Shown here: positions 11,935-21,853 of the stretch, piece by piece
Layout of the letters: every line of letters starts with the position of its first letter
How positions within the stretch are numbered: position 1 is the first letter of the stretch
Assembly: GCF_917563915.1 (NCBI RefSeq)
Contig: NZ_CAKJTI010000027.1
Location: 1-50,634, forward strand
Length of the DNA: 50,634 bases
Direction of reading: 5' to 3'
Source: Bacillus rhizoplanae
GTDB taxonomy: Bacteria; Bacillota; Bacilli; Bacillales; Bacillaceae_G
Notes under the pieces: generated by a model
What the model was told of the DNA's origin: nothing
Seen by the model: only the letters and a program-made list of their open reading frames with translations
The model's database searches: none
Program-made: the position numbers and the translations under genes

Positions 11935-12022
11935 AAATTGTATTAATAGGAAAATAATAATGGAAAAGTAGGCGTTTTTTTGTTTTACTAATTAGAGATG
12001 TGAAATGAGTGTGGAGGAAGTT

Positions 12023-13451
<1,429 letters not shown>

Positions 13452-13452
<1 letters not shown>

Positions 13453-13481
13453 AAGGTAGCTCGTTCTGAGCTGCCTTTTTT
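13452..13481 (+). terminator. rsmA terminator
   Basis: The stem AAAGGTAGCTC / GAGCTGCCTTT (one G-U) with a 5-nt loop runs into a T run directly after the rsmA stop. Confidence 0.9.
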
Positions 13482-13484
13482 GTC

Positions 13485-13512
13485 ACCCTTTTTTCTATAA
13501 GTTCATAGGCTA
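13485..13512 (+). promoter_or_regulatory. putative sigma-K promoter of yabG
   Basis: AC at 13485-13486 is followed after 17 bp by CATAGGCTA (13504-13512), which matches the sigma-K pattern AC-N16/17-CATAnnnTA. In B. subtilis yabG is transcribed by sigma-K. The assignment rests on motif and orthology. Confidence 0.6.
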
Positions 13513-13561
13513 CAAAAGAACGTAGTGAGTTATATGTCCCTACGGGTTTGGAGGTAGAAGA

Positions 13562-14425
13562 ATGGCTGTACACGTTGGAGATTTAGTGGAGAGAAAGTCT
13601 TATCAGCGCGACCTTCTTTTTCGAGTAACAGAAATAAAAGATACGATAGCAATTTTATTTGGGGAAGAATTTCGGCTCGTAGCAGATGCACCAATAGAAG
13701 ATTTAGTTCTTGTTGATCAACGGGATTATACGAAAAGGGTAAAGCAGGAACGAGAAACAATGGAAAAGACATATCGTTTATTTCAGCAAGATTACGTATT
13801 AATGAGGCAACGTCATGAATATCAATCAACAGGTGGTTATACAAATGAAGTAAATTACTTTCAAATGCCAGGCAAAGTGCTTCACCTTGATGGGGATCCT
13901 TTATATTTAAGAAAATGTTTAGATTTATATACGAAAATCGGTGTGCCAGTACAGGGTATTCATTGTAAGGAAACAGAGATGCACGAGAAGGTTCTAGATT
14001 TAATTGAACAGGTTCGTCCTGATATCTTAGTGATTACTGGGCATGATGCCTATACAAAGTCAAAAGGGGAAATGGGAGATTTAGCAGCTTATCGTCATTC
14101 TAAGCACTTTGTACAGGCTGTACGTACAGTACGAAAGAAGTACCCCTCATTAGATCATCCTGTTATTTTTGCTGGGGCGTGTCAATCGCACTTTGAAGCT
14201 CTTATTCGAGCCGGGGCCAATTTTGCAAGTTCGCCGTCTCGTATTAATATTCATGCGTTAGATCCGGTATATGTTGTAGCAAAAGTGAGCTTTACTTCTT
14301 TTATGGAACGGGTCAATGTATGGGATGTCATACGCAATACAGTAACTGGTGAGAAGGGGCTTGGCGGAATTGAAACGAAAGGGATTTTGCGAACAGGATT
14401 GCCTTTTCAATATTATGACGAGTGA
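13562..14425 (+). CDS. yabG: sporulation-specific protease YabG
   Basis: The 287-residue protein matches YabG, a mother-cell protease that processes spore coat proteins such as SafA and SpoIVA late in sporulation. Recognisable blocks are the N-terminal VGDLVERKSYQRD, the central HLDGDPLYL and ITGHDAYTKSKG, and the C-terminal FAGACQSHFEALIRAGANFASSP with cysteine and histidine of the proposed active site. ATG 13562 follows GGAGGTAG. It is flanked by terminators and preceded by a sigma-K-like promoter. Confidence 0.95.
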   Translation: MAVHVGDLVERKSYQRDLLFRVTEIKDTIAILFGEEFRLVADAPIEDLVLVDQRDYTKRVKQERETMEKTYRLFQQDYVLMRQRHEYQSTGGYTNEVNYFQMPGKVLHLDGDPLYLRKCLDLYTKIGVPVQGIHCKETEMHEKVLDLIEQVRPDILVITGHDAYTKSKGEMGDLAAYRHSKHFVQAVRTVRKKYPSLDHPVIFAGACQSHFEALIRAGANFASSPSRINIHALDPVYVVAKVSFTSFMERVNVWDVIRNTVTGEKGLGGIETKGILRTGLPFQYYDE

Positions 14426-14452
14426 GCAAGGTAAGCATTTGCCTTGCTTTTC
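14425..14452 (+). terminator. yabG terminator
   Basis: The 10-bp stem AGCAAGGTAA / TTGCCTTGCT (one wobble pair) with loop GCAT ends in TTTT. It starts on the last base of yabG. Confidence 0.85.
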
Positions 14453-14564
14453 ATATGCTTACTTTTGGAAATTTGGATAAAAAAGTATAAGAACGTACAG
14501 ACTATACATATATGATTTATATTTTTATACTTTCCATCCCAATTACAGCGAGGTGTAGCACGAT

Positions 14565-14840
14565 ATGTCGAAACGTTTAGACGAAATCAAAAGTGCACTG
14601 GACCATCATCTTGGTCAGAGGCTTATGCTAAAAGCGAATAGTGGACGAAGAAAAACGACAGAACGATCTGGTGTGTTAGCAGAAACATACCGTTCTGTTT
14701 TTGTAGTTCAACTTGACCAACAAGAAGATACATTTCAGCGTGTTTCTTACAGTTATGCAGACGTATTAACAGAAACGGTTGAGCTTACGTTTTATGATGC
14801 ACAAGATAATGAAGTCATGTTAGGGGAACAATCTGTTTAA
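14565..14840 (+). CDS. veg: Veg, biofilm-associated small protein
   Basis: This 91-residue protein is Veg, a highly expressed small protein that in B. subtilis stimulates biofilm formation by countering the SinR repressor and also affects spore outgrowth. It has the signature N-terminus with [15 protein letters not shown], then [12 protein letters not shown] and a C-terminal beta-rich Sm-like part. ATG 14565 is behind GCGAGGTG. The promoter is not unambiguous: a weak TTGGAT lies near 14473 but no clean -10. Confidence 0.95.
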   Translation: MSKRLDEIKSALDHHLGQRLMLKANSGRRKTTERSGVLAETYRSVFVVQLDQQEDTFQRVSYSYADVLTETVELTFYDAQDNEVMLGEQSV

Positions 14841-14897
14841 AAATGGTCTTTGTTTGATTACATATATTTTCCGGAATTGAAGAAAGTGGTAGTGTCA

Positions 14898-14904
14898 CAT
14901 ACTA
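14898..14904 (+). promoter_or_regulatory. sigma-G-type -10 element of sspF
   Basis: CATACTA is a perfect match to the sigma-G -10 consensus. The -35 is weak: GGAATT about 19 bp upstream. The predicted start near 14911 falls downstream of an in-frame ATG at 14906, which supports TTG 14936 as the true sspF start. Confidence 0.6.
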
Positions 14905-14935
14905 AATGTACCGTAGCTATAAAGGGGGGCTTGCA

Positions 14936-15115
14936 TTGAGTAGACGAAGAGGAGTCATGTCAAATCAATTTAAAGAAGAGCTTGCGAAAGAGCTTGGATT
15001 TTATGATGTTGTGCAAAAAGAAGGATGGGGCGGAATTCGTGCGAAAGATGCTGGTAACATGGTCAAGCGTGCAATTGAAATTGCAGAGCAGCAATTGATG
15101 AAACAAAACCAGTAA
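14936..15115 (+). CDS. sspF: small acid-soluble spore protein SspF (alpha/beta type)
   Basis: The 59-residue protein matches SspF, an alpha/beta-type SASP relative produced in the forespore. It begins [23 protein letters not shown] and ends with [24 protein letters not shown] split across the two conserved SASP helices. The start is TTG at 14936 with AAAGGGGGG at 14921-14929, seven bases upstream. The alternative ATG at 14906 lacks a ribosome site and precedes the likely transcription start. It is followed by a strong terminator, so it is monocistronic. Confidence 0.93.
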   Translation: MSRRRGVMSNQFKEELAKELGFYDVVQKEGWGGIRAKDAGNMVKRAIEIAEQQLMKQNQ

Positions 15116-15141
15116 CGGTAAGATACTTCTATGCTACGGTG

Positions 15142-15167
15142 GCCGAGGAGATGCTCCTCGGCTTTTT
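15142..15167 (+). terminator. sspF terminator
   Basis: A perfect 9-bp GC-rich stem GCCGAGGAG / CTCCTCGGC with a 3-nt loop is followed by five Ts. Confidence 0.93.
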
Positions 15168-15300
15168 GCACGCGAAAAAGTGGTATAAGTAGTTTCATTC
15201 TTGATGCTTTTCGTTATAATTAGGGAAGTGTCATCGTTCTACTATAAATTTATGGTAAAATAAACGATAAAAGATTGAGTACATAGAGTAGGTGAATAGA

Positions 15301-16170
15301 TTGAAGCTACTAGTTAAAGCACCAGCAAAAATTAATTTGTCGTTAGATGTACTAGGAAAAAGGCCGGACGGTTATCATGAAGTTAAAATGATTATGACAA
15401 CAATTGATTTAGCAGATCGATTAGAACTAACAGATTTATCTGAAGACCGGATTGAAATCGTATCTCATAATCGTTATGTCCCAGACGACCAAAGAAATTT
15501 AGCTTATCAAGCGGCAAAGCTGTTAAAGGAACGCTTTCAAGTAACAAGAGGAGTATCCATTGCAATTGAAAAAACAATTCCAGTTGCAGCGGGACTAGCA
15601 GGTGGAAGCAGCGATGCGGCTGCAGCATTACGAGGTTTGAATAAATTATGGAATCTTGGACTTACAATTGATGAACTTGCAGAATTAGGTGCCGAAATTG
15701 GATCAGATGTATCATTTTGTGTATATGGTGGAACTGCGATTGCGACAGGCCGTGGAGAGAAAATTGAACATATTAAGACACCACCTTCTTTCTGGGTTAT
15801 TTTAGCAAAGCCACATATTGGTGTATCAACAGCGGATGTATATGGAAATTTACGATTAGATCGTGTAACGCACCCAAATGTAGATCGTATGGTGGAAGTG
15901 ATTCAAAATGGTGACTACGAAGGAATTTGTCGTACAGTTGGTAATGTGTTAGAAGATGTAACATTTTCAATGCATCCTGAAGTTGCGCATATTAAAGCAC
16001 AGATGAAACGTTTTGGTGCAGATGCAGTTTTAATGAGTGGTAGTGGGCCAACAGTTTTTGGTCTAGTTCGTCATGATTCACGCATGCACCGTATTTATAA
16101 CGGATTAAAAGGATTTTGTGATCAAGTATATGCAGTACGTTTATTAGGGGAGCGAGAAAGTCTTGAATAA
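15301..16170 (+). CDS. ispE: 4-diphosphocytidyl-2-C-methyl-D-erythritol kinase
   Basis: The 289-residue GHMP kinase phosphorylates CDP-methylerythritol in the non-mevalonate isoprenoid pathway. The substrate motif [12 protein letters not shown] is at residues 6-17. The ATP motif [14 protein letters not shown] lies at 94-107 and the third GHMP motif [10 protein letters not shown] near 239. The start is TTG at 15301, five bases after AGGTGA; a GTG at 15292 would overlap that site. The B. subtilis order sspF-ispE-purR is preserved. Confidence 0.95.
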   Translation: MKLLVKAPAKINLSLDVLGKRPDGYHEVKMIMTTIDLADRLELTDLSEDRIEIVSHNRYVPDDQRNLAYQAAKLLKERFQVTRGVSIAIEKTIPVAAGLAGGSSDAAAALRGLNKLWNLGLTIDELAELGAEIGSDVSFCVYGGTAIATGRGEKIEHIKTPPSFWVILAKPHIGVSTADVYGNLRLDRVTHPNVDRMVEVIQNGDYEGICRTVGNVLEDVTFSMHPEVAHIKAQMKRFGADAVLMSGSGPTVFGLVRHDSRMHRIYNGLKGFCDQVYAVRLLGERESLE

Positions 16171-16224
16171 AGACGTATAATAAGTTATGATTTGTTTAAA
16201 ATATTCGTAATTTGAGGTGAGAGC

Positions 16225-17073
16225 GTGAAAATCAGACGAAGTACAAGGTTGGTCGATATGACTTATTATTTGCTTCAAAACCCTCGTCAGTTAGTTTCTC
16301 TCACTTTTTTTGCTGAACGGTATCAATCTGCTAAATCTTCTATTAGTGAAGATTTAGTCATTATTAAACAAACGTTTGAACAACAAGGAGTCGGCACATT
16401 ACAAACGGTACCAGGTGCAGCAGGAGGAGTGAAATATATTCCATATATAAGCCAGGAGGAAGCGACGCAAATTATTAATGAGCTTTGCAAATTATTTGAG
16501 AATCCTGATCGTATTCTTCCAGGCGGTTATTTATATATGACGGACCTTTTAAGTAACCCGCGCTACATTAATGGTGCAGGGCGACTCTTTGCTTCTGTAT
16601 TTGCGAGACAGCCAATTGATGCTGTTATGACAGTTGCAACGAAAGGGATTCCTTTGGCATATGCAGTAGCCAATTATTTAGATGTCCCGGTTGTGATTGC
16701 TAGAAAAGATAATAAAGTAACAGAAGGCCCAACAGTAAGTATTAATTATGTATCAGGTTCTTCTAAGCGTATTCAAACGATGACATTAGCAAAGCGCAGC
16801 CTTCCAGAAGGTGCAAATGTATTAATCATCGATGATTTTATGAAAGCTGGCGGAACTGTGCAAGGTATGATGAGTATGCTTGAGGAATTTAATGCAAATG
16901 TAGTGGGTATTGGTGTTTTAGTGGAATCAAGTGATATTGAGGAAAGACTTGTTGATGACTTTGTTTCGTTAATTCGCTTGTCTGAAGTAGATGTGAAAGA
17001 AAAGACGATCCAAGTGGAAAAAGGAAATTACTCTTTAAGTCCGTTTGCTGACGTGATTGTAGAAACTGAGTGA
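16225..17073 (+). CDS. purR: purine operon repressor PurR
   Basis: The 282-residue PurR represses purine synthesis and transport genes, and PRPP antagonises DNA binding. It has an N-terminal winged-helix domain (about residues 1-73) and a phosphoribosyltransferase-like C-terminal domain with the PRPP loop VLIIDDFMKAGGT at 199-211. The start is GTG 16225 behind GAGGTGA. In B. subtilis purR is directly followed by yabJ (ridA) and spoVG. Here 641 bp of structured repeats and a terminator separate purR from ridA. Confidence 0.97.
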   Translation: MKIRRSTRLVDMTYYLLQNPRQLVSLTFFAERYQSAKSSISEDLVIIKQTFEQQGVGTLQTVPGAAGGVKYIPYISQEEATQIINELCKLFENPDRILPGGYLYMTDLLSNPRYINGAGRLFASVFARQPIDAVMTVATKGIPLAYAVANYLDVPVVIARKDNKVTEGPTVSINYVSGSSKRIQTMTLAKRSLPEGANVLIIDDFMKAGGTVQGMMSMLEEFNANVVGIGVLVESSDIEERLVDDFVSLIRLSEVDVKEKTIQVEKGNYSLSPFADVIVETE

Positions 17074-17075
17074 GG

Positions 17076-17266
17076 TAAAGTGAAACTTTTATCCCGCTAT
17101 TCGCGGGCAGTAAGACCCCCATCTCAAAATTCAGAGAAAATTGAAGAAGATAGGTGGGGAATAACTGCCCGTAAAAGCCCGATTGGTTCAACTAACCATC
17201 AGTGGGGTTTTTAGCCCTCACTGATGAAAAGCTCTTACCAATCGGGTTGCGAATAGCGGATAAACA
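17076..17266 (+). repeat. full-length structured repeat, plus orientation
   Basis: This is the fullest copy of the repeat. It starts TAAAGTGAAAC two bases after the purR stop. Four helices are readable: a closing helix 17090-17104 with 17249-17262; branch one 17105-17111 with 17164-17170, extended inside by 17115-17124 with 17152-17159; branch two 17178-17187 with 17237-17246; and an inner hairpin CATCAGTG 17197-17204 with CACTGATG 17219-17226. It resembles bcr-type intergenic repeats of the B. cereus group; the family name is an inference. Confidence 0.85.
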
Positions 17267-17315
17267 ATCTTCTCAATAAATTGATTTAAAGAAGATGCTA
17301 TTCGCTAGAGTAGGG

Positions 17316-17347
17316 AAAAGATAAAGCAACTGCTTTATCTTTTTTTA
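17316..17347 (+). terminator. terminator in the purR-ridA gap
   Basis: The perfect 12-bp stem AAAAGATAAAGC / GCTTTATCTTTT with loop AACT has a T run as its right flank. It lies between two repeat copies and should end transcription from purR before ridA. Confidence 0.88.
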
Positions 17348-17511
17348 TAAAGTGAAACTATTATCCCGCATTAACGGGCAGTAAGACTCCCACCTCAAGA
17401 TTTGGAGAAAAGCAAAGAAGATAGGTGGGAAATAACTGCCCGTAAAAGCCCGATTGGTTCAACTAACCTTTTGTGAGGAAAAACGTTTCACAAAAGGAAG
17501 TTTCACTTTAT
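17346..17511 (+). repeat. structured repeat with terminal inverted ends, plus orientation
   Basis: A second copy begins TATAAAGTGAAACT and ends AGTTTCACTTTAT, which are inverted repeats of each other. The inside keeps the CGGGCAGTAAGACTCCCACC ... GGTGGGAAATAACTGCCCG stem and the CCCGATTGGTTCAACTAAC module. A different apical hairpin, CCTTTTGTGA / TCACAAAAGG, replaces the right half of the copy at 17,076. The rest of the gap (17,512-17,714) holds one further hairpin and AT-rich sequence. Confidence 0.85.
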
Positions 17512-17597
17512 CAATGAGGATAGTTCATTCTTATTGATAATAGGCTCTCACCTAATTTTTTTTATTTTGGGGATTCTTGATCGAGTGTAATAGATAG

Positions 17598-17651
17598 GTT
17601 TTAGTAGACGGTAGGCTCCTAATTCTGGGGGGCTTACCGCCTGCTAAAACT
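17598..17651 (+). repeat. imperfect hairpin with an AGGCGGT-type module
   Basis: Two arms (from GGTTTTAGTAGACGGTAGG and GCTTACCGCCTGCTAAAACT) form an imperfect stem of about 20 bp around a G/C-rich loop. The arm shares the CAGGCGGT / ACCGCCTG core with the element after spoVT at 26,774-26,814. It may be another module of the same repeat family. It has no T run at its end, so it is not an obvious terminator. Confidence 0.55.
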
Positions 17652-17714
17652 GCATTTTCCCTGTTGGGATTAGTTTGCGAAAGTGGGATAAAAAATATTA
17701 AAGGGTGAAAAACG

Positions 17715-18089
17715 ATGAAAGTAGTTCAAACAAATGAAGCACCACAGGCAATCGGCCCATATTCACAAGGTATGATTGTAAATAATATGTTTTACAGTTC
17801 TGGACAAATTCCTTTAACGGTAGCTGGTGAGCTTTTGACTGGAGATGTAAAGGAACAAACAGAGCAAGTGTTTCGAAATTTACAGGCAGTATTAACAGAA
17901 GCTGGAGCGTCGTTTGAAACAGTTGTAAAAACAACTGTATTTTTAAAAGATATGAATGATTTTGATGCGGTAAATGAAGTATATAGTACATATTTTTCTG
18001 TACATAAACCGGCTCGTTCTTGTGTACAAGTAGCAAAATTACCGAAAGATGTATCGGTTGAAATTGAAGTCATTGCCCTTGTGAAGTAA
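17715..18089 (+). CDS. ridA: RidA/YabJ family enamine/imine deaminase
   Basis: The 124-residue protein is of the YjgF/YER057c/UK114 family. RidA hydrolyses reactive enamine/imine intermediates from PLP enzymes; in B. subtilis YabJ is also needed for purine-responsive regulation by PurR. The family sequence is complete: AIGPYSQG near the N-terminus, SGQIPL, the central [15 protein letters not shown], and the active-site arginine in [20 protein letters not shown]. The ATG is behind AAAGGGTG. Unlike in B. subtilis it is separated from purR by repeats and a terminator, so it probably has its own promoter, which I cannot identify. Confidence 0.95.
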   Translation: MKVVQTNEAPQAIGPYSQGMIVNNMFYSSGQIPLTVAGELLTGDVKEQTEQVFRNLQAVLTEAGASFETVVKTTVFLKDMNDFDAVNEVYSTYFSVHKPARSCVQVAKLPKDVSVEIEVIALVK

Positions 18090-18169
18090 GAATTTGTAAG
18101 CGATAACGTCTGTTTATTTTTATATTCAATTGAAATAAAAATTTTTATCTTAAAAATTTTTAAAAAATT

Positions 18170-18198
18170 GGAGGAAAAATAGAAAATTTGTGGAATTT
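18170..18198 (+). promoter_or_regulatory. sigma-H promoter of spoVG
   Basis: GGAGGAAAA (18170-18178), 11 bp, then GTGGAATTT (18190-18198) match the sigma-H consensus RnAGGAwWW-N11/12-RnnGAATww at every fixed position. A very AT-rich block (about 18110-18168) lies directly upstream, the place where AbrB binds the B. subtilis spoVG promoter. Confidence 0.85.
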
Positions 18199-18242
18199 AT
18201 AGAAATATATCGCTTATTTAGAAAAAGGGTGGTGAACACAAG

Positions 18243-18536
18243 ATGGAAGTGACTGACGTAAGATTACGCCGCGTAAACACAGAAGGCCGCATGAGAGCGA
18301 TTGCTTCTATTACACTAGATCATGAGTTTGTTGTTCATGATATTCGTGTAATTGATGGCAATAATGGATTATTTGTAGCAATGCCAAGTAAACGTACTCC
18401 TGATGGAGAGTTCCGTGATATTGCTCATCCGATTAATTCTAATACTCGTTCTAAAATTCAAGATGCGGTTTTAACTGAGTATCACCGTTTAGGCGAGTTA
18501 GAAGAAGTTGAGTTTGAAGAAGCTGGAGCTTCGTAA
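18243..18536 (+). CDS. spoVG: SpoVG, RNA-binding regulator
   Basis: The 97-residue SpoVG is a widely conserved nucleic-acid-binding regulator; in B. subtilis it affects septation and spore cortex formation. The sequence is typical from [10 protein letters not shown] to the [18 protein letters not shown] helix and acidic tail. It starts at ATG after GGGTGGTG. A perfect sigma-H promoter and AT-rich upstream region imply activation at the transition state and AbrB repression, as known for B. subtilis. Confidence 0.97.
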   Translation: MEVTDVRLRRVNTEGRMRAIASITLDHEFVVHDIRVIDGNNGLFVAMPSKRTPDGEFRDIAHPINSNTRSKIQDAVLTEYHRLGELEEVEFEEAGAS

Positions 18537-18581
18537 AATTCGAATAAGGAGAGCTCTATAATAAGAGCTCTATAATTTTGG

Positions 18582-18618
18582 CAAACTCCTGTAAGTGTTT
18601 ACAGGAGTTTGTTTTTGT
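18582..18618 (+). terminator. spoVG terminator
   Basis: The 13-bp stem CAAACTCCTGTAA / TTACAGGAGTTTG with a 4-nt loop is followed by five Ts. A second small hairpin GAGCTC...GAGCTC at about 18551-18570 lies between it and the stop codon. Confidence 0.9.
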
Positions 18619-18672
18619 TTAGCCCGCTATTCGCGGGCAGTAAGACTCCCACTGATGGAATCTTCACTTTAT
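18619..18672 (+). repeat. internally deleted copy of the structured repeat
   Basis: The left end (AGCCCGCTATTCGCGGGCAG, then TAAGACTCCCAC) joins directly to a right end CTGATGGAATCTTCACTTTAT. Everything between the outer parts of the full element is missing, giving a copy of about 54 bp. The remainder of the spoVG-glmU gap (18,673-18,859) is AT-rich; TGGTAAAAT near 18765 could be an extended -10 for glmU. Confidence 0.7.
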
Positions 18673-18859
18673 ATACTATCTTCCTCAATCTCCCCTTAAA
18701 AAGAAATAGTATAGCTTATTTCATAAAAAAAGATACTAAATACTAAAACATTACATAAAAGTTATGGTAAAATTTAATAGTTATGCAGTGTTTCTTGAAA
18801 TATATAATTATTTAAGATAATATCTTTAATGGATAAATAGGTTGCGATGGAGGGTCTAT

Positions 18860-20239
18860 ATGTCAAAAAGATTTGCAGTGATTCTTGCTGCAGGAAAAGG
18901 TACGCGTATGAGGTCAAGTCTATACAAAGTGCTTCATCCTGTATGTGGGAAACCGATGGTACAGCATGTAGTTGATCAAGTCTCTCAGCTAGAAGTGCAG
19001 AAGCTTGTTACGGTTGTTGGACACGGCGCTGAAAAGGTACAAGATCAATTAGGAAGTGCAAGTGAGTTTGCATTGCAAACAGAGCAGCTAGGAACAGCAC
19101 ATGCCGTTATGCAAGCAGCTGATGCACTGGGTAATGAAGAAGGAACAACATTAGTAATTTGTGGTGATACGCCTCTTATTACAGCGGAAACAATGGAAGC
19201 TCTGTTAAAACAGCATCAAGAAGCAGGTGCAAAGGCAACGGTACTAACAGCCTGCATTGAGGAACCTGCTGGTTATGGACGAATTGTTCGTAATGAAAAT
19301 GGTCACGTTGAAAAAATTGTCGAACATAAAGATGCAAACGAAGAAGAGCGAACTATTAAAGAAATTAATACAGGTACGTATTGTTTTGATAATAAAGCGC
19401 TATTTGCTTCTCTTTCTAAAGTTTCTAATGAAAATGTGCAAGGGGAATATTACCTTCCAGATGTAATTGAGATTTTGAAAAATGAAGGTCATATTGTATC
19501 TGCCTATCAAACGGAGCATTTTGATGAAACGTTAGGAGTTAACGACAGAGTCGCTCTATCGCAAGCGGAAGACATTATGAAAAAACGTATTAACCGTAAA
19601 CACATGGTGAATGGTGTTACAATTATTGATCCGAACAACACGTATATTTCTGTCGATGCAAAAATCGGTAATGATACGGTTATTTATCCGGGGACAATTA
19701 TTGAAGGTTATACTGTTATTGGGTCAAATTGTGAAGTTGGACCGCATACAGTAATCCGTGATAGTGAAGTGGGGGATAATACAACAATTCGCCAATCTAC
19801 AGTTCATGATAGTAAGATTGGTATTGATGTTGCAATTGGGCCGTTCGCTCATATCCGCCCGCAATCTGTTATTGGTAATGAAGTACGTGTTGGAAACTTC
19901 GTGGAAATTAAAAAGACTGTTTTTGGTAATAGAAGTAAAGCTTCACACTTAAGTTATATCGGGGATGCACAAGTTGGAGAAGACGTGAATCTTGGGTGTG
20001 GTTCAATTACAGTGAACTACGATGGCAAGAATAAATTTAAAACGGTTATCGGAGATGGCGTATTTATTGGTTGTAATTCAAACCTTGTTGCTCCTGTAAC
20101 AGTTGAGGATGGTGCTTATGTTGCGGCAGGCTCTACAATTACAGAGCATGTTCCATCAAAAGCATTATCAATTGCACGTGCACGTCAAGTTAACAAAGAA
20201 GACTATGTTGATCAATTGCTGAACAAGAAAAAATCATAA
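18860..20239 (+). CDS. glmU: bifunctional N-acetylglucosamine-1-phosphate uridyltransferase / glucosamine-1-phosphate acetyltransferase
   Basis: The 459-residue GlmU makes UDP-GlcNAc for peptidoglycan and teichoic acids. The N-terminal nucleotidyltransferase begins with LAAGKGTRM (residues 9-17). The C-terminal left-handed beta helix (about 250-440) shows hexapeptide repeats and the acetyltransferase segment [20 protein letters not shown] 18860 with GGAGGG upstream gives [12 protein letters not shown]; an in-frame TTG at 18842 is upstream of that site. prs follows after 18 bases and is probably in the same operon. Confidence 0.97.
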   Translation: MSKRFAVILAAGKGTRMRSSLYKVLHPVCGKPMVQHVVDQVSQLEVQKLVTVVGHGAEKVQDQLGSASEFALQTEQLGTAHAVMQAADALGNEEGTTLVICGDTPLITAETMEALLKQHQEAGAKATVLTACIEEPAGYGRIVRNENGHVEKIVEHKDANEEERTIKEINTGTYCFDNKALFASLSKVSNENVQGEYYLPDVIEILKNEGHIVSAYQTEHFDETLGVNDRVALSQAEDIMKKRINRKHMVNGVTIIDPNNTYISVDAKIGNDTVIYPGTIIEGYTVIGSNCEVGPHTVIRDSEVGDNTTIRQSTVHDSKIGIDVAIGPFAHIRPQSVIGNEVRVGNFVEIKKTVFGNRSKASHLSYIGDAQVGEDVNLGCGSITVNYDGKNKFKTVIGDGVFIGCNSNLVAPVTVEDGAYVAAGSTITEHVPSKALSIARARQVNKEDYVDQLLNKKKS

Positions 20240-20257
20240 TGCGGAGGGTTAATCTAG

Positions 20258-21211
20258 ATGTCGAATCAATATCTAAATTCTAATTTGAAAGTGTTTTCTT
20301 TAAACTCTAACAAGGCGCTCGCTGAGCAAATTGCAAAGCACATTGGAGTAGAATTAGGAAAATGTTCTGTTGCACGTTTTAGTGATGGAGAAATTCAAAT
20401 TAACATTGAAGAAAGTATTCGTGGTTGCGATGTATTTATCATCCAATCTACAAGTTTCCCAGTAAACGAGCATATTATGGAATTGCTTATTATGATTGAT
20501 GCGTTAAAACGTGCATCTGCGAAAACAATTAACATTGTTATTCCTTATTATGGCTATGCGCGTCAAGATCGTAAAGCGCGTTCTCGTGAGCCGATTACAG
20601 CGAAGCTTGTTGCAAACTTACTTGAAACAGCGGGTGCTACTCGTGTAATTACTCTAGATTTACATGCTCCACAAATTCAAGGATTCTTTGATATTCCAAT
20701 CGACCATTTAATGGGTGTACCTATTCTTTCTGATTACTTTGAGAAGAAGGGTCTTAAGGATATCGTAATCGTATCTCCTGACCACGGCGGTGTAACGCGC
20801 GCGAGAAAAATGGCAGATCGTTTAAAAGCACCAATCGCTATTATCGATAAACGCCGTCCGCGTCCAAACGTAGCAGAAGTAATGAATATCGTAGGTAATA
20901 TCGAAGGTAAAACAGCAATTTTAATTGATGACATCATTGATACAGCTGGTACAATTACATTAGCAGCAAACGCTCTTGTAGAGAACGGTGCTTCTGAAGT
21001 ATATGCTTGCTGTACACACCCAGTTTTATCTGGTCCAGCAATTGAACGTATTCAAAATTCAAACATTAAAGAGTTAGTTGTAACAAACTCTATCGTATTA
21101 CCAGAAGAGAAGAAAATTGATAAAGTACAAGAACTTTCTGTTGCTCCATTAATTGGAGAAGCAATTATTCGTGTTTACGAAGAAGAATCTGTAAGTGTAC
21201 TATTTAATTAA
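20258..21211 (+). CDS. prs: ribose-phosphate pyrophosphokinase
   Basis: The 317-residue enzyme makes PRPP from ribose 5-phosphate and ATP for purine, pyrimidine, histidine, tryptophan and NAD synthesis. It has the flexible-loop and ATP-site sequence [17 protein letters not shown] (about 103-119), the PRPP loop [11 protein letters not shown] near residue 222, and the full-length class I arrangement. ATG 20258 follows GCGGAGGG. In B. subtilis ctc (L25-like) lies between prs and pth; here it is absent. Confidence 0.97.
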   Translation: MSNQYLNSNLKVFSLNSNKALAEQIAKHIGVELGKCSVARFSDGEIQINIEESIRGCDVFIIQSTSFPVNEHIMELLIMIDALKRASAKTINIVIPYYGYARQDRKARSREPITAKLVANLLETAGATRVITLDLHAPQIQGFFDIPIDHLMGVPILSDYFEKKGLKDIVIVSPDHGGVTRARKMADRLKAPIAIIDKRRPRPNVAEVMNIVGNIEGKTAILIDDIIDTAGTITLAANALVENGASEVYACCTHPVLSGPAIERIQNSNIKELVVTNSIVLPEEKKIDKVQELSVAPLIGEAIIRVYEEESVSVLFN

Positions 21212-21223
21212 TTGGATAGAATG

Positions 21224-21252
21224 AGACGTAACCAATTTTGGTTACGTCTTTT
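21224..21252 (+). terminator. prs terminator
   Basis: The stem AGACGTAACCAA / TTGGTTACGTCT (innermost pairs must open to form a loop) is followed by TT and a TTC tail. It occupies the place of the missing ctc gene. The short T run makes it a weak or partial terminator. Confidence 0.65.
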
Positions 21253-21280
21253 CGTATCGAAAAAAGAAAGTGGTGTTACA

Positions 21281-21841
21281 ATGAAATTAATAGTAGGACT
21301 TGGTAACCCCGGGAGAGAATATGAATTAACAAGGCATAACATTGGGTTCATGGCTATCAATGAATTGTCTAAACGTTGGAATATACCGTTAAATGAACAG
21401 AAATTTAAAGGATTATTTGGTGCGGGTTTTGTGAATGGAGAAAAAGTTATTTTATTAAAGCCCCTTACATATATGAATTTATCTGGAGAAAGTATTCGTC
21501 CACTTATGGATTACTATAAAATTGATATTGAAGATTTTGTAGTGATGTACGATGATTTAGATATTCCGGTTGGGAAATTACGTCTTCGTATGAAAGGTAG
21601 CGCTGGTGGTCATAATGGTGTAAAATCAACGATTGCACATTTAGGGACACAGGAATTTCAACGTATTCGTATGGGGATTGATCGTCCTAAAAATGGGATG
21701 AAGGTAGTCGATTATGTGTTAGGTCGTTTTACAGTAGATGAGATGCCAGAGGTAGAGCGAGCAATTGAAAAAAGTGCAGATGCATGCGAAGAATGGCTGA
21801 AAGCTCCATTTTTACAAGTTATGAATACTTTTAATAATTAA
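21281..21841 (+). CDS. pth: peptidyl-tRNA hydrolase
   Basis: The 186-residue enzyme (SpoVC in B. subtilis) frees tRNA from peptidyl-tRNA that has dropped off ribosomes. The N-terminus [21 protein letters not shown] carries the catalytic His at 20; other conserved blocks are [20 protein letters not shown] and [14 protein letters not shown] 21281 gives the normal length. An upstream in-frame TTG at 21212 would run through the prs terminator hairpin and is rejected. Confidence 0.96.
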   Translation: MKLIVGLGNPGREYELTRHNIGFMAINELSKRWNIPLNEQKFKGLFGAGFVNGEKVILLKPLTYMNLSGESIRPLMDYYKIDIEDFVVMYDDLDIPVGKLRLRMKGSAGGHNGVKSTIAHLGTQEFQRIRMGIDRPKNGMKVVDYVLGRFTVDEMPEVERAIEKSADACEEWLKAPFLQVMNTFNN

Positions 21842-21853
21842 CATTTTGGAAAT

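Noticed and set aside
17076-17511. Possible CRISPR array in the purR-ridA gap
   Set aside because: There are only two large, diverged elements, with internal pairing and no uniform 23-50 bp repeat and spacer pattern, and no cas genes.
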